Shown piece by piece: positions 8,701-17,348 of a DNA stretch of 64,000 nt (positions are counted from its first letter, which is position 1; each line of letters opens with the position of its first letter). The DNA is taken from the NCBI GenBank assembly GCA_036785325.1, contig JAXIVH010000082.1, positions 371,230 to 435,229 on the forward strand. The letters run 5' to 3'. This stretch comes from Urophycis tenuis (Eukaryota; Chordata; Actinopteri; Gadiformes; Phycidae). Made by a program: the position numbers and the translations under genes. The notes beneath the pieces are model-generated. The model saw only the letters and a program-made list of their open reading frames with translations, searched no databases and was not told the DNA's origin.

Positions 8701-9418
8701 GGCGCCACGACCAGGTGCTGAAGGTGATAGCAGATACCATCTGCTCGGGGATCTCACTCAGCAAGCAGCAACAGCCAGCTAGGCATTCAATCACCTTTGT
8801 TAAATCTGGTGAGAAGCCTCAACAACGCCCAGGCCAAACAGGGGGGCTCCTGACAACAGCTAGGGACTGGCAGCTGAAGGTGGACTTGGGGAAACAGCTT
8901 AAATTCCCAGAGACCATCGCAGTGACCACACTTAGGCCGGACTTGGTTCTTATGTCAGAATCAACAAGGCAGGTGATACTGCTGGAGTTGACTGTGCCCT
9001 GGGAAGACCGGATGGAGGAGGCATTTGAGAGGAAGAGGGCCAAGTATGAGGAGCTGGCAGGCGAATGCCGGCGCAACAGATGGAAGACTCGTTGTAGTCC
9101 CATTGAGGTTGGTTGCCGAGGTTTCGCAGGCCAGTCACTCTGCAGGGCCCTCAAGTTGTTGGGAATAAGGGGACTGCACAGCAAGAAAGCCATCAAGAAC
9201 ATCACTGATGCTGCTGAGAAGGCATCAAGATGGCTGTGGATCAGGAGGGGTGATCCGTGGGCCACACAAGCTACCTAGACACAAGCCGGGGTCTGATCAC
9301 CCCCGGCTGGGTCGCCTGGGCGAGGGTGTCTGATGTTGAGAGACCCGAAACACCCTATGACCTCAGGTTACATCACTGATGATGTGTCTAGGTTGCACCA
9401 GAGGGTGTATATTAAACC
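5769..9418 (+). mobile_element. R2-like (probably Hero) non-LTR retrotransposon
   Basis: It is inserted in the left arm of the IS630-like element: the uninterrupted copy at 24167 reads GCTATACACCTTTGTAAAAA at this point. It has a 5' leader of about 250 bp with short CAGCTGGAGAG repeats, one ORF (6018-9278), and a 140 bp 3' UTR that ends GGTGTATATTAAACC without poly-A. The last 14 bp, GTGTATATTAAACC, also occur at the 5' junction (5769-5782). A truncated copy with the same 3' end is at 54516-55575. Confidence 0.85.
6018..9278 (+). CDS. R2-like LINE polyprotein (RT + restriction-like endonuclease)
   Basis: This 1086-aa ORF is uninterrupted. In order it has an N-terminal zinc finger (CLCGKVCKNPRG ... 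H ... C, residues ~20-42), a basic region (~150-225), a reverse transcriptase with LWLDLANAYG near 430 and the catalytic box AFMDDLTV near 532 (FMDD rather than YADD), a thumb, then a CCHC motif CPLCQRRGSLEHILSCC (~866-882). It ends in a restriction-like endonuclease with RPD near 974, LLELTVPWE near 988 and a following lysine. This order (zinc finger, RT, CCHC, RLE) is that of R2/R4/NeSL/Hero elements. FMDD and the overall sequence suggest Hero, which I infer rather than prove. It would nick its target and copy its RNA in place. ATG 6018 is the first in-frame methionine. Because the frame is intact, the element may be recent. Confidence 0.88.
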   Translation: MDVQVLTQANGITTMSAVCLCGKVCKNPRGLKIHQTKMKCLTGRQVVQRTGPVPGETQEEPGPESPHSAQTLHAPQALPQVMHSEHRRVKWPSANMVKEWCQFDADVDQILEATARGDADQKLRTMSAMIVSIAAERFGTKEHHPISGAGEPNRRQKKISQLRQELRLLGRQYKQAREEEKVSIAELRNIVRRNLTTLRRAEWHRKRGKERAKKRAAFISGPFNFTKKILGQKRGGQLACSQEEVDKYLRATYSDSAREQDLGPCSFLITPPEPTSAFNTKEPTLREVEDIVRAARSNSAPGPSGVPYVVYKRCPRLMQRLWKILRVIWRRGKVAQQWRHAEGVWIPKEENSRTIEQFRNISLLSVEGKVFFSIVARRMTEFFLKNAYIDTSVQKGGVPRVPGCIEHTGVVTQLIREAREGNGNLAVLWLDLANAYGSIPHKLVETSLDRHHVPGKIRDLILDYYNSFSLRVTSGTVTSASHRLEKGIITGCTVSVILFALAMNMLVKSAEVECRGPLTKSGVRQPPIRAFMDDLTVTTTSVPGCRWVLQGLERLINWARMGFKPAKSRSLVVKKGKVTDKFRFSLGGVQIPSVSEEPVKSLGKIFDGTLRDKAALKATSRELGNWLVAVDKSGLPGKYKAWIYQHGILPRLLWPLLVYDVPLTTVEGFERKVSSFLRRWLGLPRSLSSIALYGHKNKLRLPFSSLSEEFMVTRAREVLLYRDSSDTKVSLAGIEVRTGRKWRAQETVEQAEARLRHGVLVGTVATGRAGLGSNPGPRYNKARGKERRQLIQEEVRAGLEETRSSKMVGMRQQGAWTRWEQTLDRKISWSELWKAEPFRIKFLIQSVYDVLPSPSNLFCWGLAETPACPLCQRRGSLEHILSCCPKALGEGRYRWRHDQVLKVIADTICSGISLSKQQQPARHSITFVKSGEKPQQRPGQTGGLLTTARDWQLKVDLGKQLKFPETIAVTTLRPDLVLMSESTRQVILLELTVPWEDRMEEAFERKRAKYEELAGECRRNRWKTRCSPIEVGCRGFAGQSLCRALKLLGIRGLHSKKAIKNITDAAEKASRWLWIRRGDPWATQAT

Positions 9419-9841
9419 TGTAAAAAATGCATTTTTGTGTCAAATCATTCACACAAACTATCATTGTAATTAACACGCCCACACTGCAACTAAACACAAA
9501 TGGTATAAATGATACACACATTTGGCTTGTGCTTTTCTTGGCATAATGTAAATCAATTTTACATCATACTTTTGTCATGAATACGTTTGATATAAACACA
9601 CAGGGAATCGCACTTCAATCATGGATGTTTATTTACATTCACCAAAACAAACTAAAAATATTTTTTTACATGTAAATCAAAACACAAGAAAACTCAATAC
9701 AAGTGTACTGAAAACAAAGGGAAGTTACTGAACATCCATACGCCTTGCTGGATCTGGCCACAAGATTTCATCAACATCACATGCTATGTCTTCAAGTGTA
9801 AGGCAGCGGGGAAAGTATCGCCTTGCATGGCGTATCCAGCC

Positions 9842-11281
9842 CTAACATGCTGCCTGGTCAATATCCCCACATGCCTCCTCCATTGCCTGTAGCAGGGCCA
9901 TACGCTGCTGGGGATTACGCTCATAGACCCTCCATCGCCAGGCAGAGAAGAACTCCTCGATGGCATTGAGGAAAGGAGAGTAAGGTGGGAGGTTGAGGAT
10001 AGTGAAATGTGGATGATCCTGACACCAGTTACGGACTGCAGCAGATCTGTGAAAGCTGACATTGTCCCATATTACGACATATCTGGTTTGTTGTGCTCGA
10101 CGTGCATTTCTGAGGATGGCATTTAGCTGGTTGAGGAATGCGATGATGAGGTCTGTCTTGTACGGGCCCAGTGTGGCATGATGGTGAAGGATACCGTTCT
10201 GGCTGATCGCAGCACACATTATGTTGCCCCCCCTCTGCCCTGGCACATTTGTAATGGCACGCTGTCCGATGACATTCCTGCCCCGTCTTCTTGTTTTAGT
10301 GAGGTTGAACCCTGTCTCATCCACAAATATGAGCTCATGGCCCATGGCATCTGCCATTACTCTCTGAAAAAGAAAAAAATAAATAAATAAATACACTTCA
10401 GTATGTAAAAGGACCATGTATACACTTCTGAATTCAACACCAATACTGTTGCTTACCTGCACATATTCACAACGCAGTTGCTTTACTCGTTCTGAATTCC
10501 TTTCAAAGGGCACTCTGTAGACCTCCTTCATGCGAATTTTGTTTCTGTCAAGTAAGCGTGATATTGCTGAGATGCTCACAGTATTTACATTTGCAAAAGT
10601 TGTGTCATCTTCAATTACACGCTGCTGAATTTCACGCAGCCTTATGGTATTGTTCGCCATCACCATATTCACAATGTGGATCTCCTGCTCAGGTGTGAAC
10701 AGTCTTTCTCTGCCCCCAGCTCTCGGAATTCTAGCAATTCTGTAAAGTAGCAATGCCATCATTTGTACATTACTGTATTTTACATATTACAGAAGTATAC
10801 ATATTGTCTAACATGTACACTGTATTTCTATGTACAGATTGCAAGTAGGCCTATACTGCAATGTTGAAATGAAGTATGAAATGTATAGAGTATGAAATGA
10901 CTCTACATACCGGTTCTCAGTGTGAAATGTTCTGATTATGCTTGCTACAGTGTAGCGGCTCAGATTGGGTTGAACCCTTTCTCCAGCTTCCCTGTAGCTC
11001 ATGCCATGGTTGATGACATGGTCAACCAATGTGGCCCTTATGTCATCTGTAATTATGTGTCTTTGTCTCCATCCTCCCTTTCCTCGTCCTCTTGCTCCTT
11101 GGGCCCCTCGTCCTCTTGCTCCTTGGGCCCCTCGTACTCTTGCTCCTTGCCCCCCTTGTCCTCTTCCTAAGACTTCATTTTCTTGTCTCGGTCCATGTTG
11201 TCCTCTCCCTCTTATTTCTTCACGTCCTCTGCCTCGTCCTCCTCTGGTCCTCAGTCTTCTGACAAGTCTTTCTCCTTCCAT
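9842..11281 (-). pseudogene. IS630-like transposase, copy 1 (C-terminally truncated)
   Basis: Three exons: 10911-11281, 10457-10739 and 9842-10363, with the same splice sites as the intact copy at 30709-32238. The N-terminus is R/G-rich (RGRGREEIRGRGQH) and is followed by a helix-turn-helix region. The catalytic core keeps FVDETGF, IWDNVSFH and PPYSPFLNAIEE. A CAG-to-TAG change (stop at 9842-9844) removes the last ~42 residues, and two codons are missing near RVMADAMGH. It may be inactive. Confidence 0.8.
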
Positions 11282-11687
11282 TGTTTTCCACACAGAAAGC
11301 TTTCCTGTGACTTATTTATAGGCTGGTTGCAAGGTGAAGGGATTATCTAAAGTTGTGTCCACCTGTCACATGTTGTCTAATAATTAGTAGTATAGTGCAC
11401 AAAATATCCATGAATGTGTATATTTTTTCTAGGAGTGTGTTCATCGTTTGGAAATTGTGTGTAAAGCAGTGAGTTGTGTTTACAGTTATGCAAAAAGAGT
11501 GTTGTGCAATGGATTGCTTTGGTACATTTTGCAAACTGTGCTTTATAACATTACAAACTCAGTGCAAATCAGTTTTTGTGCTTATAGTTTTGCTACATTG
11601 GTGAAATGTTTGTGTATTTGTGTGAGGAGTTCAGCTTAAACAGCCAAAGTTACAAAAAATGTGCTTTAGCGAAGAGAAAAAACTGTA

Positions 11688-11779
11688 ATATGTAGTCCCC
11701 ACATAGAGGACATATCAGACATTAAGCTGATAAGAACAGATACTACCACTTGATCTTAGCCAAAAGGCAGAGAAGCGAT
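11688..11779 (-). pseudogene. U2 5' fragment, unit 2
   Basis: This is the U2 fragment of the interrupted unit; its last bases lie on the other side of the transposon. Confidence 0.85.
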
Positions 11780-11919
11780 GGCCAACAGCGGCCTGTGACG
11801 GAACACGCACTGCCGATGGAGCAACCTCAACCTCTGGTCTTGCATGTCGTTGTGCACAACAATGCGCTACCTTTTGAAGCCGCGCCCCCGGGAAAACAAC
11901 TGCTTGGAAATCGGGCTCC

Positions 11920-11955
11920 AGGATGACACGCACATTCGTGAAGCCTTCTATCTTT
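11920..11955 (+). pseudogene. U6 3' fragment, unit 2
   Basis: Same sequence as 1833-1868. Confidence 0.75.
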
Positions 11956-12181
11956 ATCAGGATTTTAGAAAGTATTCTGACCCTTTACTCAGCACTTAGT
12001 TTAAGGGCCTTTGGCTGCAATGACAGCCTCAAGTCTTCTTTGGCATGATGCAACAAAATTTGCACACCAGGATTTGGGGCGTTTCTGCCATTCTTCTCTG
12101 CAGATCCTGTCAAGCTCTGTCAGGTTCGATGGGGACCGTCGGTGGACAGCCATTTTCTGGTTTCTCTTTGGGCAGCGTTTT
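11952..12181 (-). pseudogene. Tc1 transposase remnant, unit 2
   Basis: Same C-terminal tail as 1865-2094, with a few substitutions. Confidence 0.85.
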
Positions 12182-12524
12182 GATTTTGATGTCAAACCCT
12201 GCTGAAGAACCTTGGGAGAATGAGCATTGATGGGCTTCTTCTTGAGCGCCCACTGCAAAAACACAGCATGGTGTAGCCATGAGGAACACTTGTGACATGT
12301 AATTACACCTAACAAGACTAGCCACAAGCACACGCATTCCGATTGCGCCACAGAGACTTGTGGAAGGTCTTGGTGTCTGTGTATCGTTGTACGCAAATGC
12401 CAAGTATGACAACATGAGGGAATTTTGCTCATTAGAAGAGGCGGATGCATGCAACATGAGGTGTCTTGGAGTTTTGATTGTCAAACGCTTGTTTCGTCGA
12501 CTGTCATCACACTCAAAATGCACC

Positions 12525-12531
12525 CGTCCCT

Positions 12532-12592
<61 letters not shown>

Positions 12593-12598
12593 AGAGAC
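12525..12598 (-). tRNA. tRNA-Asn(GTT), unit 2
   Basis: Same as 2438-2511 except one D-arm base (AGCGCGTT instead of AGCACGTT), which makes it match the common vertebrate sequence. Confidence 0.96.
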
Positions 12599-12784
12599 GT
12601 CAGGCAGCAGCTGCTGCTGGTGTCAGTCAGTGTATCGGCAAACAAAAGGCTAAGGACGTCAAAAGATGGCAATTTGATCATTAACTTTGTGTGGAACCCA
12701 CTGTTCTGGATGTCCAACAGCTGTTGTGTGCTTCCATATCTGTGTGTGGGTCCCTCCAAAAGAACAGCTAAAAGGACTTTTATC

Positions 12785-12857
12785 GCCCGGCTAGCTCAGT
12801 CGGTAGAGCATGAGACTCTTAATCTCAGGGTCGTGGGTTCGAGCCCCACGTTGGGCG
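12785..12857 (+). tRNA. tRNA-Lys(CTT), unit 2
   Basis: Identical to 2698-2770. Confidence 0.97.
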
Positions 12858-13110
12858 GTTCCTTTTGGGCAGCATTTTGATTTTGATGTCAAACACTGCT
12901 GAAGAACCTTGGGAGAATCAGCATTTATAGGCTTCTTCTTGAACGCCGACTACAATAACACAGTATGGTGTAGCCATGAAGAAGTTAGGCTCAAAGGACT
13001 TGTGACATGTAATTACACCTAACAACAAAGCTCCGGTTGAGATGATTCTGATATTTTTTTCGTGAAAAAAAAGCTGGCATCACAATGTAAACTAGGAGAC
13101 AGGCAATCAC

Positions 13111-13184
13111 AGGTACTGCTGGGAGTTGAACCCAGGGTCTCCTGTTTACAAGACAGGCGCTTTGACCAGCTAAGCCACAGTACC
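13111..13184 (-). tRNA. tRNA-Thr(TGT), unit 2
   Basis: Identical to 3024-3097; anticodon TGT. Confidence 0.93.
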
Positions 13185-13302
13185 TCTGCTGTCATAGGGT
13201 GAACTTTCTCTGAAATTTGTCCAATGTAGCACTAGCTGATGTGCGTTAATAAAGAAAAAATGGCAAGGAAAAGGAATCAAAACGACTGGGAGTCTTAACT
13301 GC

Positions 13303-13375
13303 AGGTACTGCTGGGATTTAGCCCAGGATCTCCTGTTTACTAGACAGGCACTTTAACCAGCTAAGCCACAGCACC
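13303..13375 (-). pseudogene. Defective tRNA-Thr(AGT), unit 2
   Basis: Carries the same 6-nt T-loop defect as 3216-3288, so the defect predates the array duplication. Confidence 0.75.
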
Positions 13376-13620
13376 ACTGGCAGCCAAAGTGAACTTCTTG
13401 AGCTAAAAATTGAGAAAACAACAACCTCGGTCTGACATGATTCCTTGGATGCGTGAGAAAAATAAAGGTTGATTAAGTAGCACATCAGATAACACTCAGT
13501 ACTTTTGGACTTTATCTTAGGAGATCCTGTGTACTTTGTATGCCCATTGTGTCACAAAGCATAGAGAGAAGATTGACAGAAAAGTACAGCAAACACCAGC
13601 ATCATTTGCAAAGATTACTG

Positions 13621-13693
13621 CGCCAAATGTGGGGCTCAAACCCACAACCCTGAGAATAAGAGTCTCATGCTCTACCAACTGAGCTAACCGGGC
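13621..13693 (-). tRNA. tRNA-Lys(CTT), weak acceptor, unit 2
   Basis: Identical to 3534-3606, including the mismatched acceptor. Confidence 0.65.
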
Positions 13694-14102
13694 TCGGACT
13701 CAACTGCTACGTTGCGTTTCGGAGAGAACCTTTAAAGTCCAAATGAGTTGTTGACAATTAACCAGAATGCTTTGCATGCCATGTCTTTTGTACAGTTCAC
13801 TTGCTCCTTGCAAAGCTTTCAACTTTAATTTTGAACCCCAACTTTGAATATCTCCTCTGTTAGATTGGTTTGGATAGGTTAAGGGCCACAACACTTCAAT
13901 AGAAAGATTCTGATCAATGTTACAAAGGAATGCACTATTTGTGTGGCAAACAAACAATCAAAGGCTAAGTTATTCCTTCACAGAGGCAATCTCATAATAT
14001 GCGATAGACATGGGTTGCAAAAGGTCCGGTTTAGATGATTCCGATATTTTTTTGGTACACAGAAACTGGCATCACAATGTAAACTAGGAGAAGGGCAATG
14101 AC

Positions 14103-14176
14103 AGGTACTGCTGGGAGTTGAACCCAGGGTCTCCTGTTTACTAGACAGGCGCTTTGACCAGCTAAGCCACAGTACC
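14103..14176 (-). tRNA. tRNA-Thr(AGT), unit 3
   Basis: Identical to 8-81. Confidence 0.95.
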
Positions 14177-14287
14177 TCTGCTGTCGCTGAGTGAAATTTC
14201 TCTGAAATTGGTCCAACGTGGCACTACCTGATGTGCGTTAATAAAGGAAAAATGGTAAGGAAAAGAATTGGAGTCTTACATAACTGC

Positions 14288-14361
14288 AGGTACTGCTAGG
14301 ATTTGAACCCAGGGTCTCCTGTTTACTAGACAGGCACTTTAACCAGCTAAGCCACAGCACC
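14288..14361 (-). tRNA. tRNA-Thr(AGT), unit 3, second
   Basis: Identical to 193-266. Confidence 0.93.
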
Positions 14362-14887
14362 ACTTGGAGCTAAGGAGAGCTGCTTGAGCGAGCGATACTG
14401 TCCACTATACTAACGAGGAGAGGGCATAGGAGCCCAGCAGTCCTCTAAGTCAAAGCGCAACGACTGGACGTCGACTTGGCACAGGAACCCCAAAAGCAGG
14501 ACAGATTCATCGGAGGTTCTGAGTAGACCTAGAAGCAGATGGGTCAAACAAACAAAAACAAACAGCCATCCACTACCTGAGATTTTGCATCAATAAATGC
14601 CATCAAGGCGCATTGCTGCCTGCAGCAATTTGCGATTGAGGAATTACATAGACAAGATGTCAACCGTTCGCAAACAACAATCTTGCCCACAGTCCTTTCT
14701 ACAAATGAACTGCGTTACCTTATTAATGAAGATGATGTCCTTGTTCGGTGCTGCTAACTAAACCAACAATCTCAGACATTTGAAAAGTTCATTCATGGTG
14801 GCATAAATTCCACATCTAGTCAATTCCCCGTTGACAGCTGCAGGCAACGTAAGTTAAACTTTGGTATTTATTTTCCCACAAGCACAC

Positions 14888-15051
14888 CAGGGGAGAGCGC
14901 GGACGCAGTCCCCCACTACCAGAAATTTTGCAGTCGAGATTCCCACATGTGGGGAATTCGCAGGGGTCAGCACAACCGGAGTGCAATGGCTGAGCCTCAC
15001 CCTGGGTGAACCACCTTCTTGATCATGGTATCTCCCCTGCCAGGTAAGTAT
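14888..15051 (-). ncRNA. U1 snRNA, unit 3
   Basis: Full length and the same as the unit 2 copy. Confidence 0.95.
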
Positions 15052-15095
15052 GCCTAGTACACGGCTCACATGCTGCACTGATTCTCTCACATAAG

Positions 15096-15111
15096 AGTCT
15101 ACATCATGGTG
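15096..15111 (-). promoter_or_regulatory. Candidate PSE of U1 copy 3
   Basis: Same block as 991-1006, 45-60 bp upstream of U1. Confidence 0.6.
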
Positions 15112-15500
15112 CTTACATTTTACTGACCATTATGCCACAACTAACAAACGACAATCGTTATTGTGATATCTGCACCCGTAAGATACAATTCCAACACTCA
15201 TTATTCGTAATATAATGAGTGAGTGAATATCTTTTTTGTTTCATGCTTTGCTGTATTCGACTTCTGGGATTTTGCAGAAAGAAATGCCATCAAGGCTATT
15301 AAACACAGGGAAAAGCGTGCCCCTGGTGGTGGGGTTTTAGGCTACCGTGGTCTCTGGACAACCCCGATTCATATTACCTCACAAACAGAGCGGCACACCG
15401 TCACCGGCATTTCTGGGACAATGCTGAATTGCACGGAGCAGCTTTTGGAGCTGGAGGAGCTTTCAGAGGGAGAGAGCAATCATTTTCACAGTAATGCAGA

Positions 15501-15618
15501 GCTCTGCCACATGGCAAAGCCCACCAGAAAAATTCCCTAAACTCTTGGGTGTTCCTCTCCACGGAAGTCTTTAGTAAAAGGCGAAAGGCTTATTCGATTT
15601 GTAGAGAAACCAGAGTTA
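15501..15618 (-). ncRNA. U5 snRNA, unit 3
   Basis: Loop region CGCCTTTTACTAAAG as in unit 1, with a local change in the 5' stem side (CGAATAAGCC instead of CGTACAAGCC). Its PSE-like block is at 15668-15683. Confidence 0.87.
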
Positions 15619-15667
15619 ACACATGCGCCCGCTGCCACGGCCCGCCTGTCCCACTCGCCGGCTTGGT

Positions 15668-15683
15668 AAACTGCCCAACGGTG
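15668..15683 (-). promoter_or_regulatory. Candidate PSE of U5 copy 3
   Basis: CACCGTTGGGCAGTTT, identical to 1571-1586. Confidence 0.5.
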
Positions 15684-15694
15684 GCCCTCTATGT

Positions 15695-15789
15695 TTAATA
15701 TGTAGTCCCCACATAGAGGACACATCAGACATTATGCTGATAAGAACAGATACTACCACTTGATCTTAGCCAAAAGGCAGAGAAGCGAT
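15695..15789 (-). pseudogene. U2 5' fragment, unit 3
   Basis: Truncated at the same point as in the other units, with two further substitutions. Confidence 0.85.
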
Positions 15790-15928
15790 GGCCAACAGTG
15801 CCTGTGACGGAACACGCACTGCCGATGGAGCAACCACAACCTCTGGTCTTGCATGTCGTTGTGCACAACAATACGCTACCTTTTGAAGCCGCGCCCCCGG
15901 GAAAACAACTGCTTGGAAATCGGGCTCC

Positions 15929-15964
15929 AGGATGACACGCAAATTTGTGAAGCCTTCTATCTTT
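15929..15964 (+). pseudogene. U6 3' fragment, unit 3
   Basis: AGGATGACACGCAAATTTGT then GAAGCC. This copy keeps the CAAATT of true U6 and so is closer to the parent than the other two. Confidence 0.75.
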
Positions 15965-16572
15965 ATCAGGATGTTAGAAAGTATTCAGACCCTTTACTCA
16001 GCACTTAGTTTAAGGACCTTTGGCAGCAATGACAGCCTCAAGTCTTCTTTGGCATGACGCAACAAAATGTGCCCACCAGGATTTGGGGAGTTTCTGCCAT
16101 TCTTCTCTGCAGATCCTGTCAAGCTCTGTCAGGTTGGATGGGGACTGTCGGTGGACAGCCATTTTCTGGTCTCTCCAGAGAAGGTTCGATTGGGTACAAG
16201 TCAGGGTTCTGGCTGAGCCACTCAAGGACACTCACAGAGTTTTCCCTAAGCCACTCCTGCGTTGTCTTGTCGTGTGCTTTGGGTCATTGTCCTGTTGTAA
16301 GTTGAACTGTCAACCCCGTCTGAGTTTCTGAGCACTTTGGACCAGGTTTTCATTCAAGATATCTCTGTACTTTGCTCCGTCCAGCTTTCCCTCAACCCTG
16401 ACAAGTCTCCCAGTCCCTGCCGCTGAAAAACACCCACACAGCATGATGCTGCCACCACCATGCTTCACCGTTGGAATGGTATCGGGCAGGCTAAGAGCGG
16501 TACCTGGCTTCCTCCACAAGTAACGCTTTTTTTTTTTCGAATTGAGGGACAACAGTTCAACCTTGGTTTCAA
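15953..16572 (-). pseudogene. Tc1 transposase remnant, longer copy
   Basis: It encodes the C-terminal half of a fish Tc1 transposase in broken frames: VKHGGGSIMLCGCFSAAGTG around the second catalytic Asp, then KMAVHRQSPSNLTELDRIC to RLEAVIAAKGP. The tRNA genes that follow the short version in other units are absent here, so this unit is the ancestral or terminal one. Confidence 0.88.
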
Positions 16573-16592
16573 TAGACAGCAGAGAATGTTGT

Positions 16593-17348
16593 TTTTTAGT
16601 CTGAGTGTTGCCGCCTGCGCGTAGTGCGAGTCTTAACCTGCGAACGCGGCGTTATCGCGCCGTGCCGAAAAACGATCCGGGGCTTCTCCCGATACATTTT
16701 TACCGGGCCGTCCCGAAGGACGACCCGCCCCGCGTCCGGTAGGTGTCCGCGACCGAACAAGCCTGACCGGGGGCGGGGCGCTCCGGGCGCATGCAAAGTA
16801 GCCATGCGGTCAAGCTACCGTAGGTAAACACGAGAGGAGGCGCTGTAACGCACCACGCACTATTTTCCTGCCAACAATCAATATATTTATATATATATAT
16901 TGGTCTTTAGTTGGATTGTACAAATATATATATATGTATGTGTGTGTACACATTGATTCATCCCCTCTTTTTTCATGTCATTCTCCATTGTTTATTGCTT
17001 TAGCGAAGCCCTTAATGTACTACTGTTTTGCTGTGCTTTATTTCAGCCTGCTTGGCCACAGCGGGGAAGGACCTGAACGTCGACCAACCGGGGATAATTT
17101 ACTTGTATGTTATTGTCTTCAAGTGAAGAGTAGTATTATTGATTGATGCTATTTGACAATAAAGGACTTGAATGTTGAATCAAGAGTCTAATTGGTACAA
17201 CATATGATGTAAAAACATGAAAGAAAGAGATGAGAGAACATGTGAAAAATGTATTCAAGGGAATGGGGTACAAAAAATAAATAAAAACAATAAAACAATA
17301 CAAACAATACAAAAATAAAATAAATAAAAACATGTCCCCCCCCCCCAG
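16593..17348. other. Unassigned region with GC-rich island
   Basis: 16600-16850 is strongly GC- and CpG-rich compared with its surroundings, with a hairpin GGGCCGTCC/GGACGACCC (16705-16726) just after ATTTTTA (16696-16702). 16870-16940 is a TA-rich repeat. A possible plus-strand 3' splice site (TTTATTTCAG, ~17045) and an AATAAA (17158) could mark a terminal exon, but no coding frame is convincing. A C-run at 17338-17346 abuts the stop of the next gene. Confidence 0.5.

Larger units (their letters stand above)
5619..11685 (-). mobile_element. IS630/Tc1-like transposon copy 1, with nested LINE
   Basis: The ends CAGTTTTTTCTGATTGCTAA and its inverted counterpart (CTTTAGCGAAGAGAAAAAAC then TG) are flanked by TA on both sides (5617-5618, 11686-11687). 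Removing the element plus one TA restores the array unit exactly as at 1599-1601. The transposon body is 5619-5768 plus 9419-11685 and the middle is the R2-like LINE. Subterminal regions contain repeated GCAAAAC and ACACAC motifs. The family resembles fish Tc1/mariner elements related to bacterial IS630; that name is from memory. Confidence 0.9.
1..16592. repeat. Tandem tRNA/snRNA array, ~4.02 kb unit
   Basis: The same order of small RNA genes recurs with near-identical spacers. The U1 genes lie at 783, 4801 and 14888. The first interval is 4018 bp and the second is 4018 bp plus a 6069 bp insertion (element plus TA duplication). Copies differ by only a few substitutions and short indels, such as an extra 10 bp near 4451 and an 8 bp loss near 15408. 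This near-identity suggests recent amplification or ongoing gene conversion. The array leaves the window on the left and ends in the Tc1 remnant at about 16575. Confidence 0.93.

Noticed and set aside
16916..17146. Terminal exon of a plus-strand gene ending at AATAAA 17158
   Set aside because: There is an acceptor-like site and a poly-A signal, but no upstream exons and no recognisable protein, so it is not called.
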